From: Archilochus colubris
Taxonomy: Eukaryota > Chordata > Aves > Apodiformes > Trochilidae
Reading direction: 5' to 3'
DNA: 64,000 bases
Assembly (NCBI GenBank): GCA_023079485.1
Contig: CM041084.1
Coordinates: forward strand, 14,970,609 to 15,034,608
The position numbers were made by a program, and so were the translations under genes. The notes under the pieces were generated by a model. The model did not search any database. It was not told the origin of the DNA and was given only the letters and a program-made list of their open reading frames with translations. Below, piece by piece: positions 21,601 to 36,600 of this stretch; within the stretch, counting starts at the first letter, position 1; every line of letters begins with the position of its first letter.

Positions 21601-24600
21601 TAAAGATCCGCAGAAAGGCAGCGCATTCCCAGTTTCTGCGAGTTACGGGAGTTAGTTCCACCCTGTATTTACACTTCTCTTAGTACACGTGGCCATAAAA
21701 TGTTGCATATTCGAGGGCCGGCGGTGGATGCCTGAGCCCTGTAACCGTGTGTCCGGTGTGAGATCCCCTCACCAGTGGGAGCCAGAGCTGAGCTCCGGGC
21801 TGTCAGACCTGAGTGTGCTTTGGAAACCTTCCTGCACCTCCCGTAAAAGCACAAATGCTACGTGCAGTCTCCTCGGGCTCCTCGGTTTTTGGAAGGAACT
21901 CAAGAGACAAAAGGTTCTTGTTTGTTCTGTGGCTGCAGAAGTGAACGCTGGAACGGGTGTAGTGTTCCTGCCCGAGGTACCGAGGCCTGACTGAGGCTTG
22001 TTGGGACTTCTTGTTTTCGTAATAATGACGTAAAGAATATATCCCATGTTCTAAGTGATCTGACATAGCTGGGGTAGGCAAAATACGGAGGGAAGTGCTT
22101 TTAAGAAGCATAAGAATTTTGGGAAGACTGCAGGGATGTCTGCAGTGTGGTGGATTTGAAAGTGTGTGAGTGTTGCTTGAATGTTTTGCCCAGTAGTCAT
22201 GCTTTGGAAACAGACGTACCTTAGCTCCGTTACTGAATTAAAAGTGATCTGATACATCCTACCTTTTATTTGCATTCTTTTACTCTTCGCTTCATATTGC
22301 CTTGTGCTCAGTTCCTTTTTTTTTCCCTTCATCTTAAGTACGTCTCTTTGAATCCTTTTAATTTGTCTTGGAGTTTCAGTCAAAAGACCAGCTCTTAAAT
22401 GCTGTGTAGTTTAGCTGGCTTCATTTTAAATTTGATTTTATAGTTTGAGTTTGATGTACTGACCTTTTTGAACCAGTAATATGCTATTAAAAATGGTCTT
22501 ACACATTAATATTCCATAATAAAAAGGAAAGAAGAGGACAACATATGGTAAATGCACAGCTCCCTTGGATCAGAGTAGTTAACCTGTGCATTTTCCGTGT
22601 TCTTTTTTTTCTCACAGGACCATTCAGCAAGCAAAACACCAAGCTTTTTTTTTTTTTTTCAGTAACCTTATTGTAGGTAGCTATTTTTAGTAACAGTAAT
22701 TTTGGAAAGATATTTAAATGCAAAAACATGTTTCAAGGATGACTGCATAATTTTTCTGCTTTAGTAACTGCAAGGGTAGGATTTTTCCTTTTTTTTTTTC
22801 AAATTTAAAATTAGAAAGGAAAAAAGGAAAAAAGTTAATGATAGTTGAAATACATATAAGTATTTTTGTGTAATAATTTGATAAAATGTTTATTCAAAGT
22901 TATTCTTGTGTAACAAGAACTTGGAGGATCAGAAGAAAACTAGCACTGTGAATGGTTCAAATGGTTTCTTGCTTTTGGGCAGGCTGTTAATAGGTTTTAG
23001 GGTAACTAAAATTTTGTAGTCAAAATGTTTTTCAAAGCACTCATGAAGGAAATACTAGTTTCTTGTGTGTCCTCTACTCTTACTTGTGTCAATATCAGAA
23101 CCAGCAATGCATATGATGGTAGCATATGATGAGGTGTTTCTGATTTTCTTATGAACCTTTAGATGTCTGTAGTGATTGTCGTACATATGCTTTTTTATGT
23201 ACAGATTCAATGATTATGCTGCTTTAGATGGAAGGAGTGCTCATCTGTGACTTGGGGCATTTTAAGGATTTTTATGTGCAGAAGTGATAGTTATGGAAGT
23301 GGTTCAATGTCTTAAGTGTTTGTATGAAACTGGTGATGGTTTCATGACTTTATTTGCATCTGATGAGGGATATGTCAGGTCAAAGTGAAATGGTGAAAGT
23401 ACAATTTTGATCTGAAGTTACTGCATTTACAGTTACAGAAACTTAATGAGTTTTAGAAGTACGTGGTCAAATCAGGTATATGTGAACTTTTATCAGCAAT
23501 ATTTATTCAAATAGTTATTATTGCATTTTTTGATCTGAAATACTGTTAATGCATGGTAAGCATCAGTGGAGATGCCACTGTATTGAAAGTAGATATGTTC
23601 TTGAAGAATTCTGTTTTATTTGCCACTTTCTAAAATGTATGCCTCTGTTTTTTATTTGATATGATTTTCTTTGTCCTTTGCTAAATACATTTTCTAAGAT
23701 ATTGGGACTTTGTTTTTTGTTTTCCTTGAAATAGGAATTGAGATGTAAGAAATCTTTTATTGGCCATAGCAGCAGCAGGATGTATAAGGTGGGTATGTTG
23801 AAAAAACATGGTTAATATCCTTGCAGAATAATTTAGGTTTTATTCTGTCTGGATGCAAAGAAATGATGTACAGCAAGTGAGGTTTCCCAGTGGTAGATGT
23901 AGATAGCTTACCTGGTTTTGATTGTGGTAGGCTGCTACATGTTTACCACAACGTAAGGGTGTAGATGCAAACAGTTTTATGTAGATTATATGTTTGTAAG
24001 TTTATATGCTTTTTTGTCTAAAGCTGGACTGAGAAAATACCATCTAGTGTTTTGGAATCCTTTTTTTTTTTCTTTCTTGATCCCGTTTAACCCAAACACT
24101 AAAACCAATTCAGTACTTCCCTTCTGACATAGACAGTTTTTTGTCTCTATGTTTTAGTTGCTGCTTATTGGTTTATTTGGTTGCTTTTTAAAATCTTTAA
24201 AGACATTGAGGGTATACTCCAGTGAAATGAATTGTTTTCAGAGTTTTCTTAAAATATATTAGTGATTCAGCAGCAATAAAAGATGTTTTGATACTCGTCC
24301 TTATCTGCAGTGAAATTAAGATTTTGTCCTTATCTCCTTAGACCTAGTGCTTCACATTTATCATTTTAATTTACTTACTGAGATCAAGAACATGTTTTTT
24401 TAAGTCTTTTAAAGTTAAAATTTAAAATGTAAGTATATATTTTTACAAGACTAACATCGGCAAAAAAGAGAATAGCAATGCTTAAATAATAGGTGAGCAG
24501 TTTCTAATGAAGTTTTTTGCATGTTGTTATCAAAGTTGAATGAAATGCCAACTTCACAGTATATTGATTAAAGAATAGATATGGTTTAGATACTAATTAT

Positions 24601-27600
24601 TGACTTTTTAATTTTGAAATTAAAAAGTTATGATATTTTTTTTTTGTTTCCATGCTTTTCTTGCTGATGTATCAAAGAGATTTCTTACTGTCATCTTAAA
24701 ATGGCATTTGGAGAATGCTGTCATTTTTTTATTGTATTTGCTCTGCATTACTATTGGTCTTGCCACCCTTCATGAAAACCCACAGAACAGCTGGGTAGAA
24801 ACCATTCTATTCTGCATGTTGTATTTTCTAATTAATGTGTCTTTGACTTAATATAGTATCATATTTGCAAGTATTGACTTGTCATTATTAAGTTGGCTAC
24901 ACCTAGTGCAAGTAATACAAGCTTTTTTATTTTTAAGGACTCATTTGGTGGATATTTATAGTGTAATTAGATGTAGGAAATGCCACCATGGTTTGTGGAG
25001 CAATGCATCTTAATCTGATAATTCTTCCTAATTAATACAAAAAAATGTAATCAAAACACCATAAACCTAATTTCTAGAACTGCACTGTATATTAAACAAG
25101 GATATGAAAGTGCATAAACTAAGGTGAGACTGTCTTCATTTTGTAACTTCAGAATTCACTATTTTAGGTAAGAGCTACTTCCTCACCTAAACTGTGAACT
25201 ATTGTTTGTGTCATTGGTTCTTTATTTCATGTCTTTGAAGGGCATTCAGTACTGAACACCTTGCCCGAAGAGAGTCCAGTTGGTGTCCTGGTACCAGAAC
25301 AGGCTTGGTACTGAGCTGTACAGTATGCTTTTCAGATATTGCACAAATGCAAGGGAGAGAGTGTAACATATAGCTCAGTGCCTCTTTCAGGGTAATGCAT
25401 TGTGGTTAGGTTTCTAACAACAACAACAAACTAATGTTTTTTGTAGAACGGTGTTTTGGTTTTTTGTGGGTTTTTTTCATGGAATCAAATAAAGAGTAAA
25501 ATTATGCAGTATTGTATAATGAATATTTTCTAGTGTGAGACTTTTAGAGGCTGCCATAGGATATTAATTTCTGGGAATACATCCTATAATTTCATTCTGT
25601 GGCTTAGTCCTTAACTGTTTTTCAGATAGTTTAATCTCAAGACTGTTGGTTTAGGAAAGGTGTCATGGTTAATGCCAAGAAGGAATCTGAGGTGAGCTTC
25701 CAGGTGAGGTGAGCTGTCCCAGCCCCGCTGAAATGCCTCTGTCACCACAGGTCACTGGGGAAGCAGAGAGGTAGGAAAGGTTTTGTGGCTTGGTTGGGTA
25801 TTTGCCCAGAGAAGCAGGTGCAAAAGAGATGGAAAAGCAGCCCAGAAAACTTGTTTCATCCAAGTAGGTATAGGAATTGTAGGGGAAAGGAACCATTCCT
25901 GGCTGACTTCCTAGGACCTATCAGTGATACTGGCTTGGGATGATGGGTGCCTCCTAAGTTGTTTCATTGAGAATTTTTGCTCTTAGTTTTAGTTGGAGTG
26001 GCATATCAGAGCAGTGTTTACATACTCAGTCTTCTGCATGAAGCCCTGTGTTATGATCAGCTGAAGGCTGAAATACGTTTCATGATTTTACGTGATCCAA
26101 AAGCATAAACTAAACCAAACTAACCCTTAAGGGGCTCTTTCATCTCTTGTAAAGACCTTCCTGTAGGGACAACATTCTGAAAATGATGCATGGCAACAAA
26201 TTACAGCTTAGGCTGATATGATATGTGTTGTACCCATGCTTCTGTGCCACTCTCTTTATATGCATGTATGTGGTTCTTTTGAATGAATCAAAAAAACAGG
26301 GATATCCCTGTTACTGATTTGTAGAGTTTTGAGCACATCTCAACTTTCTGCTTATCATCGATTTCACATAATAATACAAACCCCAGTTTTGGTGGATGAT
26401 TTGGCTGTCCTTGACTGGATAGCCTCCCTAAGTGAGATTATAGTCTTACCAGTTTTCTGTGAGTACCTGTAACCTCAGGTCTGTATCGGGCTGCTGCTCT
26501 AATGAAGTAATGCTACATACACCAAGACATCAGTTTCTGACAGATTTTGGCATCAGTTACTGCTAATAATACACACTATCCTAAAGGTACAAGTATTTGA
26601 ATCCCAAATATACTGCCAGGTAATAAAAAAGGATCAGCCCATAAAACCTGCATAGTTCTTTTGTTTATGTAGGTATGCTCAGTGTGTGATGAATCCAGCA
26701 CTCTGAAATTACCAGTCTACTAATAAAGTGTCCTGAACTGATACTGTGGATGTTCAGTGCATTTTATTGGTTTTGTCATCAACCAATTCTGAAGCTTTAT
26801 TGAAGAAAAAAACAAAATTGGTTTGGGATTTGGAAAGAAGGAACTGTTCTCTATTACAGGGCTAAAACTAAGACCACCCAAATGCCTTCAGCTGTTTTTT
26901 GTTATTTTCACAAATAGTTTGTTCTTTTCACAGTGTTTAAGAAGAGAGAGTCGGTTTTATCACTCTATTACTCTTTTCCCTAAATGGCAATATGAAACAA
27001 ACTTTACAATACTGTTCATGATTGAGAAAAAAAATCTTGGATTTTTTTTTTTTTGTTCCTTCCGTTTTCAGCTTCCGTAGTACAATAGGCACTTCTGGTT
27101 TCAGATCTTCAAATGCACCTTTCTGTTGGAAATTTTTGTAAAGTTTGGCTACATATGTACTTCTTCAGGGTCAGTATTGTTTCTATCCTATGATATTTTA
27201 GTAAATTAATTCAGGAATGTTACATGCTTTCCATATTTCTTGTAGAGCAAGAGGATGTAGAATGTTTTTGTCAACCAGGTATACAGGTGTTACCTTTTTG
27301 TACTGGACTTGTAATTTTTCAGAGGGCAGGTCTGTTGTACTATGTTGCAGACTTTTTCTTATGCTGAAACATACTCAGTGCCTCTTTGGAGGTCTAAATG
27401 TGAAAAGTCCTCATCTGCAGCATAAGGTGGTCACAGTCTGTGTTTATGTTCTCTTGTAAGCCAGTGATTTTCGTTCTGGGAAGATATCCTGATAGGCATA
27501 TGAAAAATATTTGTTGACTGAGATGTGTGAGATAGGAGGAAGAAATTATACTGAAAGAAAAAGCCAAAGACTACTTGGACCAAAATAATGTCAAATATTC

Positions 27601-30600
27601 AGAATATGAGGATTTATGTTAAGAATCTTGGTTCTAAGACCTCTGTTAACTTCTGATACCTCTGTGTATGTTTCCAATCAGAGTAAACAAAGCGTGATGA
27701 AGAATAACATGGGGAATAAAATGCTGTGGTAAAAATCAATCTCTATGATGGCATCATACAGGATGCCATCACAGTGTATGTGTTGCTGGATGCCTTCTCT
27801 AAAAAGGGAGGTAAAGAGGAGATTCAGAGAGAAGGCTAAAAGAATGATCTGTGGGGATGGACATTTGCTTACATGTATAAAGAGAAACTGGAAAAAAAGG
27901 TGCATTTGAAAGGCAGCGAATTTCATGAAATATACCACAACTACACAGAATAGTGGTGTGAAAAAAGTAATTCAGGAGCTTTTGTTGGTTCATTCTGTAA
28001 GAGTAAGGGTCCATTCTGTGAAATTAGGGTGACAAATTGAGAAAGGAAACTTGAGGCAGAGTACATATTTTAATACATTACTAAGACAGTGAGGTCTAGG
28101 AATAATTTTAATTTAGGAAAATTCTAATGGAAGTTGGATCATTTAGACTGTAAGAATATTATATGTGCTCACATTACATTTTTCCCTATAAGAATGTAAC
28201 CCCTCAGTTTTTTGTCATAAGGTTATTTTTTCCATTATGATTTTTTCTAAGCTCATTTGAAAACTATGTGTTGATTGTAGGAGTAAAGGAACTAAATTTG
28301 TCCTTAGTTTGTTTACAGGAGAAAGGGTTATAGCTTCTCACTAATTTCTGAGCTGTCTATCCCTGTATTAGGTTATATCTAGGTCACATACCTACTAGGT
28401 ACTATGTCTGCTCTTGGGAGTATCCACTGATTTACTTTGGTTTTCTTGAAAGTGGAGACACTGAGGAAGATGTTTTGAGCAGTAATATCAGGGCCCTCAT
28501 CAACTTAGAATTTTTGTAGGGCAGTTGTTTTTCTACCTTGCCACGAGTGAGACACTCTTCTGCTCAGCTTCCATTTTTCTGTTGCCTGGGCTTGTGCATT
28601 AAGTTGGTGTTCCTGCAGTTTTTTAGTCCAAGTCAGTTTGTTTTTTACCTAGAGCAATGGAATATTTAGGGAGGGTGAGATGAGCTAAGACTGGCCTTCT
28701 GTGTCATCCAGCCAACTTTCAGCAAGTATGCAAAAAGTAATAAAAAATAGCAGTGGGGGTATCTTAATTAAATGAGCATGCTTGTCACTCTGCCAGTCTT
28801 CTCTCTTGGCATGGTTCAAGTCCTGGAAACTGTTTGCTTTCAGTCTCTATCAAACTCAAATACAAAACTCTGTGATAAAAGCATCAAAAGCAGTGTTCAG
28901 CAGGAAAAGACTACAGAATCAAATTTTGCTTGTTCCCACGGAAATGGCCTTTTCATTCCTTTTAATGGAGGCTGCAGTTTTTACTTTTGGTGTGTTTAGC
29001 AGCAGATTGACTTAAATTTGTTGTATTTGGCTGTAGATCAGCAAAGAGCAGATGTCAGGGTGGTGCCGTGACAGGAATAAAACGATTCAGAAGGCTTGTG
29101 GGAATTTGAGGGGTGAGGGGGAAAATCTTCCTCCTATTTTTTCCCTGCTGTAATCCATATTATAATGTTTAGAGTTGGCACCCAATTCTAAACTCGCCAT
29201 GCTGCAAGGGTTGGTGCATTGAGGCAGGCATTCTTTTCCACAGCTGAAATTGTGGAAACAGAGTTTATTTATAAAATAAAATATGCTTGTGAAGTTATAA
29301 TTGATACCTTAATTATGGAGAGCTTGCCTTGAAAGGTGGTAGCTTAGTGACCTGCAGGACATTTTCCTGGCTTAGAATTGCCAAGGTTTATACTGAAATA
29401 TTTTCTCTGTGTGAATATAAAAAGCAGAATTCCCCTGTCAAGGCAGAAAAACTTGAGCAACTGAGAGGTACTTTGTCAGGGATGATAAGCCTTAAATAAT
29501 GGTCAGCTTTTAAACATTATTTAGAGTAGGAACATCTAAATTGGAAGCTTTGCTATTTGGAGATAGTGACTGTTTAAAAAATACAGCCTTAAAAGCCACC
29601 ACTGCATATTGCGGGTTCTTTGCATAAGCAGGTGGGTGCCAGATGTACTTGGGATCCTGGAGAAGTTTGCTGCTTTGGTTTATTTCTTTTCACTTTTGTT
29701 GTGAGCAGAGTGCTTCAAAAATTAGTGTCTGCTTTTTGTTTGTTGGTGTGGTTTTCTTTGTGGGTTTTTTTTGTTTGTTTTTTTCAAGGCTGGAAGTATG
29801 GTTTATAGATTATTAAAATAGTTGTGATTTAATTTGCAGTAATTTTGATTTTTGATTTTTTAATTTTGTTTTTCCTGTGCTGAAAAAGTGTTACTCAAAA
29901 ATCTGGGGGGAAAGATGATTATAAATCTTCTGATTTTCCTTGATGATGCTCCTTAATCTTGTGTTGGTATTTTAGAAAACCATGTTGCCTCCTGCTTTGG
30001 GTCTTTGTATTCTGGTGGTGATTACAGTAGCTCTTACCATTTTCTGGAGGGGTGGGATCTGAAACAGAAGGAGTGTATCTTACTGTATACTTCATCAAAA
30101 TATAATGAAAAAGTTCTGGTGGTTTTTTTTTGTTGTTAGTATGGTGGGGCTGTCAAAAGCATATGTGCAATATATGTATTGTACATGCCCTGTTTTCAGG
30201 TCCTAGTCATGATTGTAGAATGCAATTCAGATTTGAGAACTTTTTTTTTCTGAACAACGTAAAATGTGCTGTTGTTTTGTTTGTTTTTTCTTTTGAAAAT
30301 GGGACAAACTCACTTGCCTGTTAGCTGTGGTGTGTTGAGTTTTTTGGTTAGGCGGCTAATTTCAGCAGCTTGAAAGTGACCACCCCTGTTGTCAGAGCTG
30401 CTACAAGAAGACTGAGTGGAAGCCTTTCTCATCTCTTAAACATAAAAGCCACGTTTGATCACCAGCTGCTATCAGGGTTATTCAGTGAGAAAGTCCAGTC
30501 CAGTGCAGTGTCTTACACTTCTGACCAGTTTAGGTTATGTTCTTTTGCTTAAGGTCAGGTAGTGAAACTGTAATGGAGTTCATTGTGTTTGATTAGCATG

Positions 30601-33600
30601 ATTTATATCTGTCCTGTACTTCATTTCTTACAGGTATTTTTCACCTGACTGTCAGTTTCCTGCAGTGTCTGAAAGACACTGTGACCACTTAAAAAATGTT
30701 AGAAGAATGGATAAATTATGGAATCTGTATTTAAAAACTTTTATATTATTTAATCATAAGTATTTGCAAGGTTTCTTCTACATTGTAAGCATATGAAACT
30801 GGAGACTGCATTTAGGCAAAATTAAGATTTGCAAGGATCATACCTGTTTAATTTCTTTCATTATTTTGTGCATGTGTTAAACCTATATTTATATACTATC
30901 AGCCGTGAAGATAGCTGTGTATTGCAAGGAGAGCTGGTGGCTATACCTCATCTGTCACCAAAGCTGAACAGACTCTGAGTAAGTTTTTTGTTCTGGGTTG
31001 TTACAATGCTGTCCCAAGACCAGAGCTACTGTTTGATGTACTGCTTCTCTTAGTGGGGTTCTGAAGACCAAATTGCCCTAATTTCCCCTCTACAGAGTTA
31101 AACCTCAGAGGTGTCTCCAGTAGTGTGTTCTGGAAATCCCACTCACTTATAAGCATTCTGGTTTCTGTCCAGAACAGAGTACCTGTGTGTGGAAAAACAG
31201 TTCACTATCCTCATACTGCAGAGGCATACACATGGTAAAACTTAAATAATGCTCATCAGACGTTGTAGTCTGATGCAAGTACATTTATTCCTCATGGAAG
31301 ATGCATGACATTAGCAAAATTGTAAAAAATGCCTAATATTAATCAAAAGTTATGGGACTAGTCATCAAATAAACTCTAGATAATCCCAAAAGGGGAAGTT
31401 TTAAATGTCTGTTGAAATCTAGTTGTATTACTAATAGCTGTATTTAGAAGCTTGATAATTTTCAGAACCTAGTGACATTGGAATTCAGTTTTTCATTCTG
31501 AAGTAGGTCCACAGGTCCAGAATATGGCCTTCTTTGCCCTCAGGTTTTTAAAGTTAATTGTATTTGTTCCTGGAAATAGATGAATGTTAGTAACTTCTCT
31601 GTTCAAAAACATCACTAGTACTGGAATGCTGCTAGTTTTCAGATACAAATTCTAAAGAGGTTCTGTAAAGAACAGAAGTGACAAGGTGGAATTTTTTGTT
31701 ATTTGCAAAGGATTCTTATATTAGCAGTACACACTGTTGTAAGCCACAGTGCTGCTTCAAGGTCCAGCAGATAAATCAGTTAAAAAATTATGTCTGGAAA
31801 GGAATGGTCAGCTTCTGATGTGTTGCCTGCATTTGAGAGTTACAAGAAGCCCTTGCCAGTGCTGTTGTCATTGATTCATTTGCATCCTAGGAGTTCTTGT
31901 AGTTAGCTCATCCCTTTTAACACACGTAAAACCGGTAAATTCACCTTGCTGTGGTTTTATTCACATTGGAGGTGCCATAGCTCACTGAAAAAAGCAATAG
32001 CAGTAGAATTTGAAGTGTTTTTACTTTAAATGTAGAAGTCTTGAGGACAGAATATCTTGCAACAACATGGAAATATTTTTCTGTGAGGTGTATGGTGTTA
32101 TGTTTTGTAGATAGATTTGCATCAACTTTTTACCCATTGAAAATTTAGTTGCTAGTCTGCTGTTGTGGTTTTTTGGATGACATCTTCTATGGATATTGTA
32201 TGGCAGAATATTTAGTCTACTGTGGAGACAGACAAATTTAGGAGAAGTTACTTTCATCTCAGAAGAATGTGTATGAAGTGGGAGAATTAGTTCAGTTTGT
32301 TTTTGCAAATCACCAACCCTTAGAAGTGGGATTAAGTTTAGTTCAGGAGAAAATGAAATTTTTGTTTAGAAACCTTTGTTTCCAGTATGAGGTAATGGTG
32401 TTTGTCTCTCTTCAGTTTCCATCTCAGTAAAGTAGAAAATAAATTTTTTTCATATTTCAGTGTTACCTCCTGAAAAACAGGATTTAGTTACTTGTGCAGG
32501 CCATAATTTGAGCGGTAACCTTTTGGTCATCTTGATTGTTATTTTTTACTGCACCATATCTGCCCTGTTTATATGCCCATAATCAAGATTTCTTTTGGAT
32601 TTTCTTTTCTTCATTTCTTCAACTCTTTTTATTCAGTGACTCCATTGTACAGGTAGCCTTCAGGTAAGTAGACTTCAGTCACGCAGGGTGTGGTTGTGGA
32701 TGTGACAGTGGTGATGGCAAAGTCTTGCGTTAGATGTGAAGGTAAGGAAAAGGAAACAAACCAGAATCCAACAGAACAGGTGAGAGAAGGAACACTGGTA
32801 TTAAGGAAGGTGGAGAGGAACACCTGAGTGACAAAGTGAAAGAAAAAGGGCTGGTGCGGAGATGCATTGTAAATGTAATGTGTGATGACACTTTTCTGGT
32901 TTGTAATTTTAAGAACAACCATGTTCTTTAAATGGGTAAGATAATTTATTGAACTTTTTCATCAGAAAAGAATCTTTATCACTTTTTGTTAGATCAGATG
33001 CACACTAATACTGATTTTATGGGAGCTTATTTTTGTTCAGTGAGAATATGTTCATAGTTTTTATCAACATAGTAATGAAAACATTAGTATTTTGGTTGCT
33101 ATATTGCTTATTTCTCCTCTCATCAGGGCTATGTGCTAAAGCTTTGCAACATTTTCTGTTGGTAGATATAAAGGAACACAATATTCTTAGTGGGGTGCTT
33201 AGAAGAATTGTCTTGCTACAGTAAAATTGTTCCAAGGTCTATGTGAAGAGCATGCATGTATGATTGCTCTTTACCTTCCAAAATGGTATTTGAAGGCTAG
33301 ATTGAACTACAGCCAGGTTACTCAGATTCCCTCGTGTCCCTTGAGAACATGCAGGGTAGTTTGAGCCCATTCTGTTGAGCTGTGGGGTTTATTTCAGAAT
33401 TTTGGAGATTCGTTTTTATGGAATAGATACTGAGAGAGTTAGCATTCTTGCTTGGACAATGTACTGTTTATTTTGGAAGGAAGTTTCCCAGGACTAAATA
33501 AGAACAAGATGTTTGACCACCTTCTAGGGAGGAGACTGTTTGGTCAGCATAAAATTAAAAGAAAAATCTCAGAAGATACAACTGACCATTCTTACGTGGT

Positions 33601-36600
33601 GTTTGAAACGTTTTCATGTTTCTTCAAGGCTTTAATTACACTGCATATACATGGCAACAAGAAAGACCAGAGATTTGTTCTTTTCTTGGAAGTACAGCTT
33701 TATCACATTGTTGGGAATTTATAGCCTAGTAATACATAGTACTTTTTCCATTCCTGCATTTTGCAATTGGTTTGTACAGCCGCACAGCTTGGCAGCCAAC
33801 AGCTCACTTTTTCATGATTTTTTTTGGCATGAAAGGGTTACTGTTCACATTTCCTGTGCAATTCTTTCTGATCTTGCTGGGCTGTAATTACTTTCTTGAT
33901 GTTAAACATTCCCAGGCTCCTATAACCTTCTAGCCTGCTTGCACTGGCCAAGTTTTTCCCAGGTGATCATGTGGGCGAACCTCCTGTTTTGAGGATAAAA
34001 ATCTCTCCTTCCTGTTCAAGATAGGCTACATACTCATTCCTTTGCTGTGCATCCCAAGAGAAATCTTTTTAAAAATAATAATAAGGTAACACATCACTCT
34101 TTTAGAGTCAGCCTTAACAGCCAAATAGATGACAAATCAAGTGTGTGGGTTTAGAATTTGCTGAATCTTCACTGAATGACTGCAAGTTCACATTTAAGAT
34201 TATTCTTAATACATTTGGAAAATAGGTTATGATATAAAAAAGACGGATTTTGACTGTAGCTTCTTACTTTTGACCATACAATTGGCAAATCATTTTAAGC
34301 TTGCTTGAATGTAGAACTACTTAGTTGAGCCTTCAGGGTTTTTTTTCTTTTGAGTTCTTTGCAGTTCAGAGAATGCTGCATATCTTATTAAAAAAACCGG
34401 GAGACTATTACTCAATTTTTTATTTTCTATATAGTTCAGTTATCCAGTATTTGTCCTGATTTTAAGTTTGTGATATAGAAACAATAAACACAAGGTATAT
34501 ATTTTTTTTAAATAGAAGTAACTGCATACTGCTGAAAAATGCTGGCTTTAGAGGTGTGGGAACTGAAGTGCTCTGTTCTGCCAAGTTACTGAAAGGTCCT
34601 ACATGCCCCTACTCATCTGTTCTTCAGCTTTAATCTGGAGGAGCCACGTCTAAGAATGCAAGTGAAGTTTGCTTTCTATGATCTTCATGCTGTTTTCTCA
34701 CTGCACCAAGAAAGATGCAATATGGTGATGGTTGGGGTGTTTTTAGGCTGTGAGGAGTTACTGTGCTGATGGATGCATTGGCAGTGGTGGGTGTTTTGTG
34801 TGTTGTTACTGATGATATCACAGCAAGTAGCTGAGGATTCTGTGCACTGTTGGTTCAAATAGCCCAAATTTTGATGCTTCATTCAAGAGCAATCTCATTA
34901 GCTTATTTTCCTGTTAGAGATAATTTGTGATTGTAATCCTAGTCTTACTGCCTCCTGCATTTAATTGGCAGCTGTGTGAAATTCTCAGGCTGCAAGTAGT
35001 TCTAGTTTGTTTACCTGTGGTATTGTGGTTGCTACTCTAATACTCCGAAGTTTTACCAGTAACTGACTGACTGAAGCCTTGTGAGTGCATAACTGGGTCT
35101 GAGTTCAGTGAAGTTATACTGGAACTTGTTACATATGGAAGCAAATGTTACATGGGTAATAAGTTGCAGCAGTTAAATCTCTTAGTTTAGTTCTCATACA
35201 TACTGTATGAGAAAAGCCTGGACTGTATAAATAGCAGTTTGAGCAGTTGGTGTGCACGCTGTTAACTGTGCTTCAATACTAGAGAAGAATAGGAAGAACA
35301 CATTTTAATGAAAATGTCTCTCTTAATTGTTATCAGGAAGTCATCCTGAATTTGATGGCTTAGTTATAATTGGAATATAGTGAGTGTCCTGCCCAGTTCT
35401 TGATAGCATATTCTGTCATATAATTGGGAACATGGCTGTCAAATATGCCTGGTTTTTTTGTTGAACACAGAGGTTCTTATTGGTACATTATTCAACACAA
35501 AGAAAACCAATCCTGGCATATAGTATTTATATAATAGTCACTATAAAAAACCCGACCATGAAGCACCAAGTGAGTATAACTGAAGAGACAGAAGAAGTTA
35601 CTGCTGATATCTTGAAATTAGACTTTTCCTTTGTGATTTTGTAATGGCCTGCATGTGATTTCCAAGTACCTGAGATTTTGTAGGAAGCTTCACATTTTGT
35701 AGGAGCATACAAAAACATACCCACTTGGGTGTGTGTTAAACACATTGCAAGCATTCTATTCTAGGGTTTCCGTGTGACAAAGTGCAGTGGGTTAGCGCTT
35801 TGGCTAAAGTTTTTATTTTTCAAGAAAGCCTGCTTTTGACTTTAAGTTATGGAAACACTGGATTAACAGTTAAAGTAAATACAACTGTATTGAGGCATGC
35901 TTTCTGTCTAATGAGATGTATAGATTTTCTTTCTCTTTTCATTTTTAATTTTGCTTTGCTCAGGTGGAGACAGAATTATGTGCTATATTGTAATGAAGTT
36001 AATCTGGTTTGAAATTACTTTGTAAAGTACTTACAGTGTATTTGACCTGTCTCTCCATTATAAATTTCACCTTTGCTGTGAACATACCCTGAGTGGTAAT
36101 GACTTCTTTTTTCTATGAAAAATGTGTGTTTTCAGAGTCCTGTATAAATTACCTCCTAGTTTTTGTGTAGATGGGATTGCTACAGGAGGTAAGCTGGTGC
36201 TGTTGATCTTACATGTATGCATGTTGATCTTCTAGTGGTTTTACTTAAAGCTTTTTTGGATTAAGATGCCTCTACTGTGCTGCAGGCAAGGTGATGCATG
36301 TAGTGGTAGTGCAGGGAAGAACTAAACCTCATCTTAAGTGTATTTAGTGCAGAGAAGGAAGCTGTTTGGTTTTAACAAGCTGCTATAGAATTAAGGAGTA
36401 ATTTGAATTAGGTGTGTATTTAGGCAGACAATGTACATTCAGACAGTGTAGTCAACTGTACTTGTACTTTGTTCCACAAATTCTCTCTTTGTGAAGACAT
36501 GTAAATTACTGTTATGACAAAATGCATAAATATGTCTAGGATTTCATAGTAATTAATTGATTTCACTTATCTAAGGCAATATTAAGAGGCTCGCTTTGAA

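Noticed and set aside
20729..21661. Very long open frames (up to 310 codons) on the minus strand across the CpG island
   Set aside because: Stop codons are AT-rich and therefore scarce in this GC-rich DNA. The frames overlap each other on both strands, are low-complexity (P, R, A, G, S), and the plus-strand splice donors and downstream skew argue for rightward transcription.
33452..33724. 90-codon plus-strand frame
   Set aside because: It lacks recognisable motifs and flanking splice sites of good quality; treated as chance within the inferred intron.
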